From a bacterium (GTDB lineage: Bacteria; Krumholzibacteriota; Krumholzibacteria; LZORAL124-64-63), in NCBI GenBank assembly GCA_016873405.1, contig VGXH01000109.1, forward strand, positions 1 through 6,400: a stretch of 6,400 nucleotides of DNA, written 5' to 3'. Both the position numbers and the translations under genes were made by a program. How positions within the stretch are numbered: the first letter of the stretch is position 1; each line of letters opens with the position of its first letter. The notes under the pieces are model-generated. The model searched no databases and was not told the DNA's origin. It saw only the letters and a list, made by a program, of their open reading frames with translations. Positions 1 to 5,968 of this stretch are shown here, one piece after another.

Positions 1-651
<651 letters not shown>

Positions 652-656
652 CTGGG

Positions 657-700
657 CCTCCCCCCCGACGTCCCCAAACGGCGGGAGCGGGGAGGGGAGG
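657..700 (+). terminator. Possible hairpin terminator downstream of tex
   Basis: Just after the tex stop, CCTCCCC (657-663) can pair with GGGGAGG (694-700), and an inner CCCC (672-675) can pair with GGGG (689-692). This gives a strong GC stem with an internal loop. No U-tract follows, so it is not a canonical intrinsic terminator. It may be a Rho-assisted end or a 3' stabilising hairpin for tex mRNA. The same G-tracts could instead fold as a quadruplex. Confidence 0.35.
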
Positions 701-701
701 G
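683..701 (+). other. Potential G-quadruplex motif in convergent intergenic gap
   Basis: Four consecutive G-tracts, GGG (683-685), GGGG (689-692), GGGG (694-697) and GGG (699-701), are separated by loops of 3, 1 and 1 bases. This fits the canonical intramolecular quadruplex pattern on the + strand. It would be present in any tex read-through RNA. In a GC-rich genome such runs can occur by chance, so function is unproven. Confidence 0.5.
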
Positions 702-717
702 TACCGCGGCGCCGACC

Positions 718-745
718 GTGCGGTTTCTCGCGCGAGAGGCCGCGT
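718..745 (+). terminator. Hairpin with perfect 12-bp palindromic core, end of tex transcript
   Basis: TCTCGCGCGAGA (726-737) is a perfect palindrome. Pairing extends outward through C721-G742, G722-C741 and G723-C740, with several G-U pairs, to about 718/745. This gives a stem of roughly 12 bp with a GCGC loop. The G-U pairs form only in + strand RNA, so it fits the tex transcript better than the opposing one. Only a short TTT (754-756) follows, so termination is a guess. Confidence 0.35.
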
Positions 746-756
746 CCGCGCCAATT

Positions 757-1662
757 TCAGAGTAGCTTGAAGAGGGCGATCATGCCAAGCAGCAAGGTCA
801 CCCAGCCCACCAGGCCGCGCAGGGTGGCTTCCGATACGCGGCGCACGGTCAGCGTGGCCATCGGCACGGAGAGCAAGGCGCCGAGGGCCAGCGGCACGGC
901 GAGTTCCCAGGCGATGCTCTTGCCCAGGGCCAGGTAGGCGAGCACGCCGATCAGGCAGGTGAAGGATTCCGCCAGCGAGGTCACCGCTACCGCGTGTTTC
1001 GCCGGCAATCCGGAAACCACCTGGCCGGAGGTGACGAGGGGGCCGTAGCCGCCGCCCGACAGACCCTTGTTGAAGGCCGCCACGGCGCCCACCGCGACGA
1101 TGCCGCCGGGCCGGTAGGGAATCCGACGGTGGCGGCTAAGCAGGATGATCACGCCCATGGCCAGGATGATGGCGGTGATGAACAGGCCCAGCCAGAACTT
1201 GGAGATGCTCACCGCCAGCCACACCGCGAGGATGGCGCCGACCGCGGACAGGCTGCCCAGCAGCAGGGTGGTGCGGCGGGCGCGCGCATCGCGCAGGAAA
1301 TCCACGTTGCCGTCGCGCTGGTGCAGCAGGCCGGCGGCCAGGCCGGTCATCAGTTCGCTGATCAGCACCGCCGGCACGATCTGCAGCGGCTCGAATCCGG
1401 CCAGCAGCAGGAGAGGAGTCAGCGTCGTGCCGTAGCCCATGCCGAGGCTGGAATCCATGTATTCGCAGACCAGGGCGGCGAGGAAGATGGCCATCATGCC
1501 GAGCATCGACAGGCCCAGGGTTTCCCGCGCGCCCGTCTCCCAGCCGGGGATGAAATGCAAGGTGGTCAGGGTGGCGAGCACGCCGCCCACCAGCACGAGC
1601 CACAGGCGGGTGCGTCGGCTGGATAGGGGAGGCAGGGCGGTGACCAGGGACAGGGCGGGCAT
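757..1662 (-). CDS. TauE/SafE (TSUP) family membrane exporter
   Basis: This is a 301-residue polytopic inner-membrane protein of the TSUP family, whose studied members move sulfite, sulfoacetate or other small sulfur or carboxylate anions. About 8-9 hydrophobic segments are visible (roughly 19-38, 48-67, 76-114, 132-151, 155-175, 187-210, 222-247, 252-272, 281-300). The family's two-fold internal repeat shows as the Gly-rich motifs EYMDSSLGMGYGTTLTP (67-83) and FNKGLSGGGYGPLVTSGQ (197-214). Length is normal for the family. The frame is open upstream to 1863, but ATG at 1662 is preferred: GGAG sits 6 bases upstream, and the predicted sigma-54 transcript starts near 1686, downstream of the ATGs at 1692 and 1701. 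It is divergent from the sigma-54 activator gene at 1911 and is its likely target. The substrate cannot be read from the sequence; no sulfur-metabolism enzyme is adjacent in this window. Confidence 0.9.
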   Translation of the reverse strand: MPALSLVTALPPLSSRRTRLWLVLVGGVLATLTTLHFIPGWETGARETLGLSMLGMMAIFLAALVCEYMDSSLGMGYGTTLTPLLLLAGFEPLQIVPAVLISELMTGLAAGLLHQRDGNVDFLRDARARRTTLLLGSLSAVGAILAVWLAVSISKFWLGLFITAIILAMGVIILLSRHRRIPYRPGGIVAVGAVAAFNKGLSGGGYGPLVTSGQVVSGLPAKHAVAVTSLAESFTCLIGVLAYLALGKSIAWELAVPLALGALLSVPMATLTVRRVSEATLRGLVGWVTLLLGMIALFKLL

Positions 1663-1668
1663 GGCGGA

Positions 1669-1672
1669 CTCC
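1669..1672 (-). promoter_or_regulatory. Ribosome binding site of the TauE/SafE gene
   Basis: On the minus strand GGAG stands 6 bases before the ATG at 1662. The other in-frame ATGs, at 1692 and 1701, lack a comparably spaced purine-rich site. This site decides the start in favour of the 301-residue protein. Confidence 0.65.
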
Positions 1673-1696
1673 GTGTTGGGGTGTGTGGCCATGCTT

Positions 1697-1713
1697 TGCA
1701 TAGGTCGTGCCAA
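1697..1713 (-). promoter_or_regulatory. Sigma-54 (-24/-12) promoter for the TauE/SafE gene
   Basis: Read on the minus strand the site is TTGGCACGACCTATGCA. Against the known sigma-54 consensus (YTGGCACGRNNNTTGCW) it matches the whole -24 block TTGGCACGA and the -12 block TGCA. The one departure is A for the first T of TTGC. The GG and GC dinucleotides are separated by exactly 10 bases, the spacing sigma-54 requires. The predicted start point is near 1686, which leaves a leader of about 24 bases containing the GGAG ribosome site. The divergent gene encodes a sigma-54 activator, which strongly supports the call. The promoter itself is inferred from pattern and position only. Confidence 0.82.
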
Positions 1714-1741
1714 CCCTTCTAAGGCCTGCTGGTCAATTTGG

Positions 1742-1753
1742 CGAAACGCTTCG
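1742..1753. repeat. Near-palindrome CGAAACGCTTCG, possible regulator site (copy 1)
   Basis: CGAAACGCTTCG is self-complementary at 10 of 12 positions. Its core AACGCTTCG (1745-1753) recurs in inverse orientation as CGAAGCGTT at 1835-1843. It is centred about 62 bp upstream of the predicted exporter start point. It could be a binding site for the divergent activator, but chance similarity is possible. Confidence 0.3.
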
Positions 1754-1802
1754 GGGTTTGTCCCGGCCCTGCGCCAAGTATCTGAATACATTGGACAACC
1801 CC
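1753..1802. repeat. Inverted repeat GGGGTTTGTCC / GGACAACCCC in the divergent regulatory region
   Basis: GGGGTTTGTCC (1753-1763) and GGACAACCCC (1793-1802) are inverted copies that differ by one extra T in the left arm. Their centres are about 40 bp apart, close to four helical turns. They flank the dyad at 1774-1794. The arrangement suits paired activator half-sites upstream of a sigma-54 promoter. An RNA role is unlikely, as the region lies upstream of both predicted transcripts. Confidence 0.35.
1774..1794. promoter_or_regulatory. Dyad-symmetric candidate enhancer (UAS) for the sigma-54 activator
   Basis: The left arm CCAAGTAT (1774-1781) faces ATAC (1786-1789) and TTGG (1791-1794) across CTGA, with one extra A at 1790. 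This gives 8 complementary positions per side with a single offset. It is more AT-rich than its surroundings and is centred about 98 bp upstream of the predicted exporter start point. That is within the usual range for enhancer sites of sigma-54 activators. Assignment to this activator is inference. Confidence 0.42.
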
Positions 1803-1834
1803 TGAGTCGGGGCGACGGACGGGATGTGCGCCGG

Positions 1835-1846
1835 CGAAGCGTTCCC
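1835..1846. repeat. Inverse copy of the CGAAACGCTTCG core (copy 2)
   Basis: CGAAGCGTT (1835-1843) is the exact reverse complement of AACGCTTCG at 1745-1753. The two copies lie about 90 bp apart within the divergent gap. This copy is just upstream of the -35 element proposed for the activator gene, so it could serve autoregulation if it is an activator site. Evidence is limited to the repeat itself. Confidence 0.28.
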
Positions 1847-1850
1847 AGTC

Positions 1851-1879
1851 CTGGCAGGACCACTCAAGCCTTCTATACT
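1851..1879 (+). promoter_or_regulatory. Sigma-70-like promoter for the sigma-54 activator gene
   Basis: CTGGCA (1851-1856, 4 of 6 to TTGACA) and TATACT (1874-1879, 5 of 6 to TATAAT) are separated by the ideal 17 bases. They lie in a locally AT-rich patch of otherwise GC-rich sequence. Transcription would begin near 1886, giving a leader of about 25 bases before the ATG at 1911. This argues against the alternative upstream ATG at 1824. Confidence 0.55.
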
Positions 1880-1910
1880 GTTAAATGTCAATGAAATACC
1901 GGTCGATTCA

Positions 1911-3089
1911 ATGAATAACGATGCCATAAAACAGGAAATCGATTTTTTACAACGGATCGATCAACTGGCGGCTCAATGCAGCGGCAGTGACGCGGAATTG
2001 GACGATTTTCTCGCCGAACTGGCCGCCGGCCTGGGCCCGGCCGCCCGCCAACTGCTGCGCCGGCTCGGCGAGGAACGACGCACCCAGCGCCTGAAACGCG
2101 CCGGCCTGAACGAGGCCATCGTCGGCGCCGAGGAGGGACTGCGCGAGGTCATGGCGGCGGTGCGCCAGGTGGCCCGTTCCGACGCGCCGGTACTGATCCT
2201 GGGCGAGACCGGCACGGGCAAGGAAGTGGTGGCGCGCGCCGTGCACAGCCACTCAAGACGCGCCGGCGGGCCGTTCCTGCGCGTCAACTGCGGCGCCATC
2301 CCGCCCGAACTCATCGATTCCGAGCTGTTCGGCCACGAGCGCGGCAGCTTCACCGGCGCCCTTGGCACCCGCAAGGGCTGGTTCGAGCGGGCCGACGGCG
2401 GCACCCTGTTCCTGGACGAGATCGGCGAACTGCCCCTGGCCGCCCAGGTGCGCCTGCTGCGGGTGCTCCAGGACGGCAGCTTCCAGCGCGTCGGCGGCGA
2501 GCGCGTGCTCAACGTCGACGTGCGGGTGGTGGCGGCCACCCATCGCGACCTGCCGCGCGCGGTGCGCGACGGGGCGTTCCGCGAGGATCTGTGGTTCCGC
2601 GTCGCCGTCTTCCCCGTTCCCCTGCCGCCCCTGCGCGAGCGCTTGCAGGACATCCCGGCGCTGGCGGCGCATTTCTCCCTGCGCGCCGCGGAACGCCTCG
2701 GGCTGGCGCCGCGCATGCCCGACGCCACCGACTTGGCCCTGCTCGCGGCCTATCCCTGGCCCGGCAATGTGCGCGAACTGGCCTCGGTGATCGAACGCGC
2801 GGCCATCCTCGGCGACGGCCGCCGGTTGGAGGTGGCGCGCGCCTTGGGCGTGGTGCCGCCAGCGGCGCCGGTGACGCCGTTGGCCGGTCCGGTGCCGATG
2901 GCAAGCGGCGAGCCGCTGTCCTTAGACGAGGCCAGCCGCCGCCACATCGAGGAGGCCCTGCGCCGCTGCCACGGCCGCGTCGAAGGGCCGTTCGGCGCCG
3001 CGCGCGTGCTGCGCATCAATCCACACACCCTGCGTTCGAAGATGCGCAAGCTGGGCATGCTGGCGAAACACTACCGGGAGGCTTCCTGA
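1911..3089 (+). CDS. Sigma-54-dependent transcriptional activator (bacterial enhancer-binding protein)
   Basis: This is a 392-residue cytoplasmic activator that should hydrolyse ATP to remodel sigma-54 RNA polymerase. The AAA+ core (about 68-313) shows Walker A GETGTGKE (98-105), the sigma-54 contact loop GSFTGA (145-150, Ser where GAFTGA is usual), and Walker B GGTLFLDE (163-170). It also has VVAATHRDL (206-214), the arginine-finger region FREDLWFR (223-230) and sensor II PWPGNVREL (282-290). A Pro/Ala-rich linker (about 314-335) leads to a Fis-type HTH (about 345-381, EGPFGAARVLRINPHTLRSK), which resembles the FhlA type. The N-terminal 65 residues are helical and charged, with no visible receiver, GAF, PAS or V4R domain. 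Its signal is therefore unknown, or the protein is regulated by abundance or a partner. ATG 1911 is chosen because it follows the predicted promoter; there is no clear Shine-Dalgarno, and an ATG at 1824 would add 29 unconvincing residues. Its divergent neighbour carries a sigma-54 promoter and is its probable target. Confidence 0.93.
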   Translation: MNNDAIKQEIDFLQRIDQLAAQCSGSDAELDDFLAELAAGLGPAARQLLRRLGEERRTQRLKRAGLNEAIVGAEEGLREVMAAVRQVARSDAPVLILGETGTGKEVVARAVHSHSRRAGGPFLRVNCGAIPPELIDSELFGHERGSFTGALGTRKGWFERADGGTLFLDEIGELPLAAQVRLLRVLQDGSFQRVGGERVLNVDVRVVAATHRDLPRAVRDGAFREDLWFRVAVFPVPLPPLRERLQDIPALAAHFSLRAAERLGLAPRMPDATDLALLAAYPWPGNVRELASVIERAAILGDGRRLEVARALGVVPPAAPVTPLAGPVPMASGEPLSLDEASRRHIEEALRRCHGRVEGPFGAARVLRINPHTLRSKMRKLGMLAKHYREAS

Positions 3090-3091
3090 GT

Positions 3092-3112
3092 CCCCGCCCG
3101 TCGCGGCCGGGG
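3092..3112. terminator. Weak GC hairpin between convergent genes
   Basis: CCCCG (3092-3096) can pair with CGGGG (3108-3112) across an 11-base loop, in the 31-bp gap between the activator stop and the mnmC stop. Such a position suits a bidirectional terminator, but there is no T-tract on either side and the stem is short. Confidence 0.25.
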
Positions 3113-3120
3113 GCTCCGCT

Positions 3121-5031
3121 TCAGCGGCCGCGCCGGTGGACGCGCAGGCGGAAACGGCCAGGATCGAGGGCGTCGAGCAGGTCGCCTTCCAGCGGCGGGG
3201 GGTCGCCGTCCAGCAGGCTGGCCAGGGTTTCCGCCGCCAGGGCGGCCCACACCAGGCCGCGCGAACCCAGGCCTAGCATGCCGAACAGGCCGGGCAGGCG
3301 CGGCAGTTCGGCGAGCCGGCAATCGGCGTCCAGGAGGGCGCCGGGATCGGGCAGAGCGCCCACCAGGGGCAGGCGGTCCGGCGTGGCGGCGCGGAAACCC
3401 ACCCGTCCGGACAGTTCCGAGACCTCAAGCCCTTGCTCGCCGCCGGGCAGGATGAGCGCCAGGCGGCGCAAGTTGCCGGCATGCTCCTCGGCGCGCAATT
3501 CCGCGCCGTCGTCGTAGGCGTAGGAGGCGCCCAGGCAGTGCATGCCGTCCAGCGCCGGGGTGAGATAGCCTTCGCGGCAGGCGGCATGCCGGAGCGACGG
3601 CAGACGGCCGGCCGCGATATGGCTGACCTGGCCGCGCACCGGCCGGATGGGCAGGCCGGTCGCGGGTGCCAGTGCCGAGGCGCGGGCACCGGCGGCGAGG
3701 ATCACGTGGGGAGATTCGGCCAGCACCGCGCCGGTGGGGGCGTACAGGCGCCACAGCCCGTCGCTCCGCCGCATGCGGGCGACCTCGGTCTCGCCGCGGA
3801 ACTTCACACCCAGGCCTCCGGCGGCCAACTGGGCGCGGCAGAGGGAAGGCGGGCTGGCCCAGCCGCCACCGGGGAAGAACCAGGCGCCGAAGGCGGTGGG
3901 ATGCCCCAGCAGCTTGCCGGCGGCCTGCCGGTCGAGGAAGCGCACGTAGTCGGCGGGGTAGATCGCCGCCAATTCACGCTGCCGGGCCTCGTGCCCGGCG
4001 TCGCGGGCGATCTGCAGGACGCCGTCCAGGCACCGGCGCGGAGGCTGACCGGTCCGGTCCAGGTAGGACCAGGCGCGCGCGGCATGCAGGAAGCAGGCGC
4101 GGTTGAGGCGGGACGCCAGGTTGTCGTCGCGTGACAGCAGGGGGCGCACGATGCCGGCCAGGTTGCCGGAGGCTTCCCGCGCCGGCGCGGCATGGCTGTC
4201 CAGCACCTCGACCCGCCAGCCGCGGGTCGCGAGACGCTCGCCGAGGGCGCAGCCGGCCAGGCCGGCGCCGACGACCACGGCGTGACGCTCGCTTGGCGGC
4301 GCGGCCGCCGCCGCCCGGAGCGCGGGCCGTGCCAGGCGACCCGTCAGCATTTCCCGCTTGCGCCCGAAACCGGGGCGTTTTTCCGTGGCGAAGCCGGATT
4401 CCCCGAGGGCGGCGCGCACCGCGCCGGCGACGCACCAGGTGGCCAGGGTGGCGTCGGCCGCCGCCAGTTGGGCGCAGCGGCGGAACAGGTCGGGGGACCA
4501 CATGTCCGGATTCTTCCTCGGATCGAAGCCATCCAGGTAGAAGGCGTCCACGCTGGCGCGCAGCCGGCGCAGACAGGCGGCGGCGTCGCCCAGCATGAGG
4601 GTGAGCACTACACGACCGGCGGCGAACTCCAGGCGATGGAAGCCCGGGGTGAGCACCGGCCAGGCCGCGCGCAGGCCGTCGCCGAGCACGTGGAACTCCT
4701 GCCAGGCCGCGTGCAGGCGGGCCAGATCGGCGGCCGCGAAGGGATGCTTTTCCACGGCCAGGTAGTGCAGGCGGCGCGGGCGCAGTGGGTCGGCGCGCCA
4801 GGCGTGCCAGGTGGCGAGGAAATTGAGTCCGCCGCCGAAGCCGTTCTCCAGGATGACGAAGCGCTCCCGGTCCTGCCAGCGGCGGGGCAGATCGTTGCCG
4901 GAGAGAAATACGTGCCGGGCCTGGCCGGGTCCGCCTTCGTCGGCGTGGTAGACGTCGCCGAAGATCTCCGAGCGGGCGGTGCCGTCCGGCGCGAAGCTCG
5001 CGCGGGCAGGCTCAAGCGGGATGAAGGACAT
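3121..5031 (-). CDS. mnmC: Bifunctional tRNA 5-methylaminomethyl-2-thiouridine biosynthesis protein MnmC
   Basis: This 636-residue enzyme is close to the usual length of about 670. It finishes the wobble modification mnm5(s2)U34 of tRNAs for Lys, Glu, Gln and others, after MnmE/MnmG make the cmnm5 form. The C-terminal FAD oxidase removes the carboxymethyl group, and the N-terminal domain then methylates the amine from S-adenosylmethionine. The methyltransferase half (about 1-235) has FGDVYHADEGG (24-34), the SAM-binding segment LENGFGGGLNFLATW (61-75) and YLDGFDPRKNPDMWS (165-179). The oxidase half (about 248-636) has the dinucleotide-binding fold VVVGAGLAG (252-260) ending in an acidic residue in EVLD, then GNLAGIVRPLLSRDDN (289-304), and a C-terminal FAD contact GMLGLGSRGLVWAAL (584-598). 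Both activities look intact. It starts 18 bases after the hslO stop on the same strand, so it is probably co-transcribed. The ribosome site is weak (AGG 3 bases before the ATG), which may indicate translational coupling. Confidence 0.96.
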   Translation of the reverse strand: MSFIPLEPARASFAPDGTARSEIFGDVYHADEGGPGQARHVFLSGNDLPRRWQDRERFVILENGFGGGLNFLATWHAWRADPLRPRRLHYLAVEKHPFAAADLARLHAAWQEFHVLGDGLRAAWPVLTPGFHRLEFAAGRVVLTLMLGDAAACLRRLRASVDAFYLDGFDPRKNPDMWSPDLFRRCAQLAAADATLATWCVAGAVRAALGESGFATEKRPGFGRKREMLTGRLARPALRAAAAAPPSERHAVVVGAGLAGCALGERLATRGWRVEVLDSHAAPAREASGNLAGIVRPLLSRDDNLASRLNRACFLHAARAWSYLDRTGQPPRRCLDGVLQIARDAGHEARQRELAAIYPADYVRFLDRQAAGKLLGHPTAFGAWFFPGGGWASPPSLCRAQLAAGGLGVKFRGETEVARMRRSDGLWRLYAPTGAVLAESPHVILAAGARASALAPATGLPIRPVRGQVSHIAAGRLPSLRHAACREGYLTPALDGMHCLGASYAYDDGAELRAEEHAGNLRRLALILPGGEQGLEVSELSGRVGFRAATPDRLPLVGALPDPGALLDADCRLAELPRLPGLFGMLGLGSRGLVWAALAAETLASLLDGDPPPLEGDLLDALDPGRFRLRVHRRGR

Positions 5032-5049
5032 GGCCTGGCCGTTCCGGAG

Positions 5050-5907
5050 TCAGTGCATGCGGTGGGCGGGAGCGGCGAAGAGGGCCTCGATGGCGGCGGC
5101 ATCGAAACGGTAGTCGCGGTTGCAGATGTCGTCGCGCACGTGGATTTCGCCGCGCTCGGCCAGGATGGCATCGCATTCCCCGCGCCCCAGGCCGCGCAGC
5201 ATGGCGTGGATCTTTTCGGCGTCCTCGGGGCAGTGGTAGGCGACGGGACGCGGGGCGAACACGCGCACTTCCTCTTCTGGAAACAGCCGGCTCAGCAGAT
5301 CGAGGGGGGCGTGGGTGAGCAGTTCAGGGGCGGCGAGGGTGTTGGCCAGGTGACAGATCCGGTTCCAGCCGTCCGCGTCGCGCCGGTCCGCGTCGGGCAG
5401 CTTTTGCAGCAGCAGGCCGGCGGCGCGGCGGGCGTCGGCGGCCAGCACCACGCGAGTGGGCTGTTGCTCGGACAAATCGAGGTAGTGCTCGAAGATGGCG
5501 GCGATGCTCTCGCCCCGCAGCGGGACCAGACTCTGATAGGGCTCGCGCAGGCCCGCCGCGTCCAGGCTGAGCAGCAGGCGGCCGTTGCCGAGCAGATCGC
5601 GCGCCGAGGTCTGCGCCGAAGTGCCGCCAGCGCGGGCCATGCCGCGCAGGCGCAGTTGCTCGTCGCAGTCGAGGACGAGCAGGTTGACGGCGCCGTCGCC
5701 GCGCAACTGGAAGGTCATGCGCCCGGGCTGCTTGAGGTTGGCGGTGATCAGGCAGGTCACCGCGCTCATTTCCCCGAGCAGGGCCAGGACCTCGGGCGCG
5801 TAGTCGCGGCCGGCGCTCAGTTCGCGCCAGGCGCCGTCCAGGCAGACCAGGGCGCCGCGAATGTCCAGGTGTTCGAACAGGAAGGGTTGGACGCAGTCGG
5901 AGTGCAT
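5050..5907 (-). CDS. hslO: Hsp33 family chaperonin HslO with altered zinc/redox centre
   Basis: This 285-residue cytoplasmic protein has the usual Hsp33 length. Hsp33 is an ATP-independent holdase that is normally inactive with zinc bound by four cysteines (CxC and CxxC) and switched on by oxidative unfolding. The N-terminal fold is clear: FLFEHLDIRGALVCLD (9-24), LLGEMSAVTCLITANLKQPGRMT, the GGTSAQTSARDLLGNGRLLLSLD region (94-116) and EPYQSLVPLRGESIAAIFEHYL (122-143). The C-terminal module is recognisable from 223 to 279 (YHCPEDAEKIHAMLRGLG, ILAERGEI, ICNRDYRFD). However, only one Cys of each pair remains: C226 with E228 in place of the second CxC cysteine, and C262 with D259 in place of the first CxxC cysteine. 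C245 is an extra cysteine nearby. The gene is intact, so this is substitution rather than decay. There is no clear Shine-Dalgarno before the ATG at 5907. It lies between msrA (61-bp gap) and mnmC (18-bp gap). Family call firm; redox behaviour uncertain. Confidence 0.93.
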   Translation of the reverse strand: MHSDCVQPFLFEHLDIRGALVCLDGAWRELSAGRDYAPEVLALLGEMSAVTCLITANLKQPGRMTFQLRGDGAVNLLVLDCDEQLRLRGMARAGGTSAQTSARDLLGNGRLLLSLDAAGLREPYQSLVPLRGESIAAIFEHYLDLSEQQPTRVVLAADARRAAGLLLQKLPDADRRDADGWNRICHLANTLAAPELLTHAPLDLLSRLFPEEEVRVFAPRPVAYHCPEDAEKIHAMLRGLGRGECDAILAERGEIHVRDDICNRDYRFDAAAIEALFAAPAHRMH

Positions 5908-5937
5908 GGCGCGCGATGGGAGGGCGGGAACCCGCGC

Positions 5938-5943
5938 ATTTTA
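5938..5943 (-). promoter_or_regulatory. Possible -10 element upstream of hslO
   Basis: On the minus strand TAAAAT (5 of 6 to TATAAT) lies in the 61-bp gap between msrA and hslO, about 30 bases before the hslO ATG. It is the only AT-rich patch there. No good -35 hexamer is found at the expected distance, so an internal promoter is only suggested. An inverted repeat, AGCCGG/CCGGCT, lies directly upstream of it. Confidence 0.25.
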
Positions 5944-5968
5944 GCCGGTGGCGCGCGTACCGGCCGGC

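Noticed and set aside
994..1626. 210-codon + strand frame opposite the exporter gene
   Set aside because: It is His/Gln/Gly-rich translation of the antisense of membrane-segment codons, with no plausible product.
1730..1745. Possible IHF site near GGTCAATTTG between enhancer and promoter
   Set aside because: Only a partial match to WATCAANNNNTTR; not enough to report.
1663..1863. N-terminal extension of the TauE/SafE protein to 368 residues
   Set aside because: The added 67 residues are Arg/Pro-rich, cross the sigma-54 promoter and lie outside the predicted transcript. ATG 1662 has a good ribosome site.
1824..1910. Upstream ATG at 1824 extending the sigma-54 activator by 29 residues
   Set aside because: It lies upstream of the CTGGCA-N17-TATACT promoter, and the added residues are not family-like. 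ATG 1911 fits the predicted transcript.
2365..2385. TGGCAC inside the activator gene as another sigma-54 promoter
   Set aside because: The correctly spaced -12 GC is missing and the site lies within coding sequence encoding conserved AAA+ residues.
2591..3517. 308-codon + strand frame overlapping the activator and the mnmC end
   Set aside because: It is Arg/Pro/Ala-rich without motifs and spans two genes in opposite orientation. It is a shadow frame.
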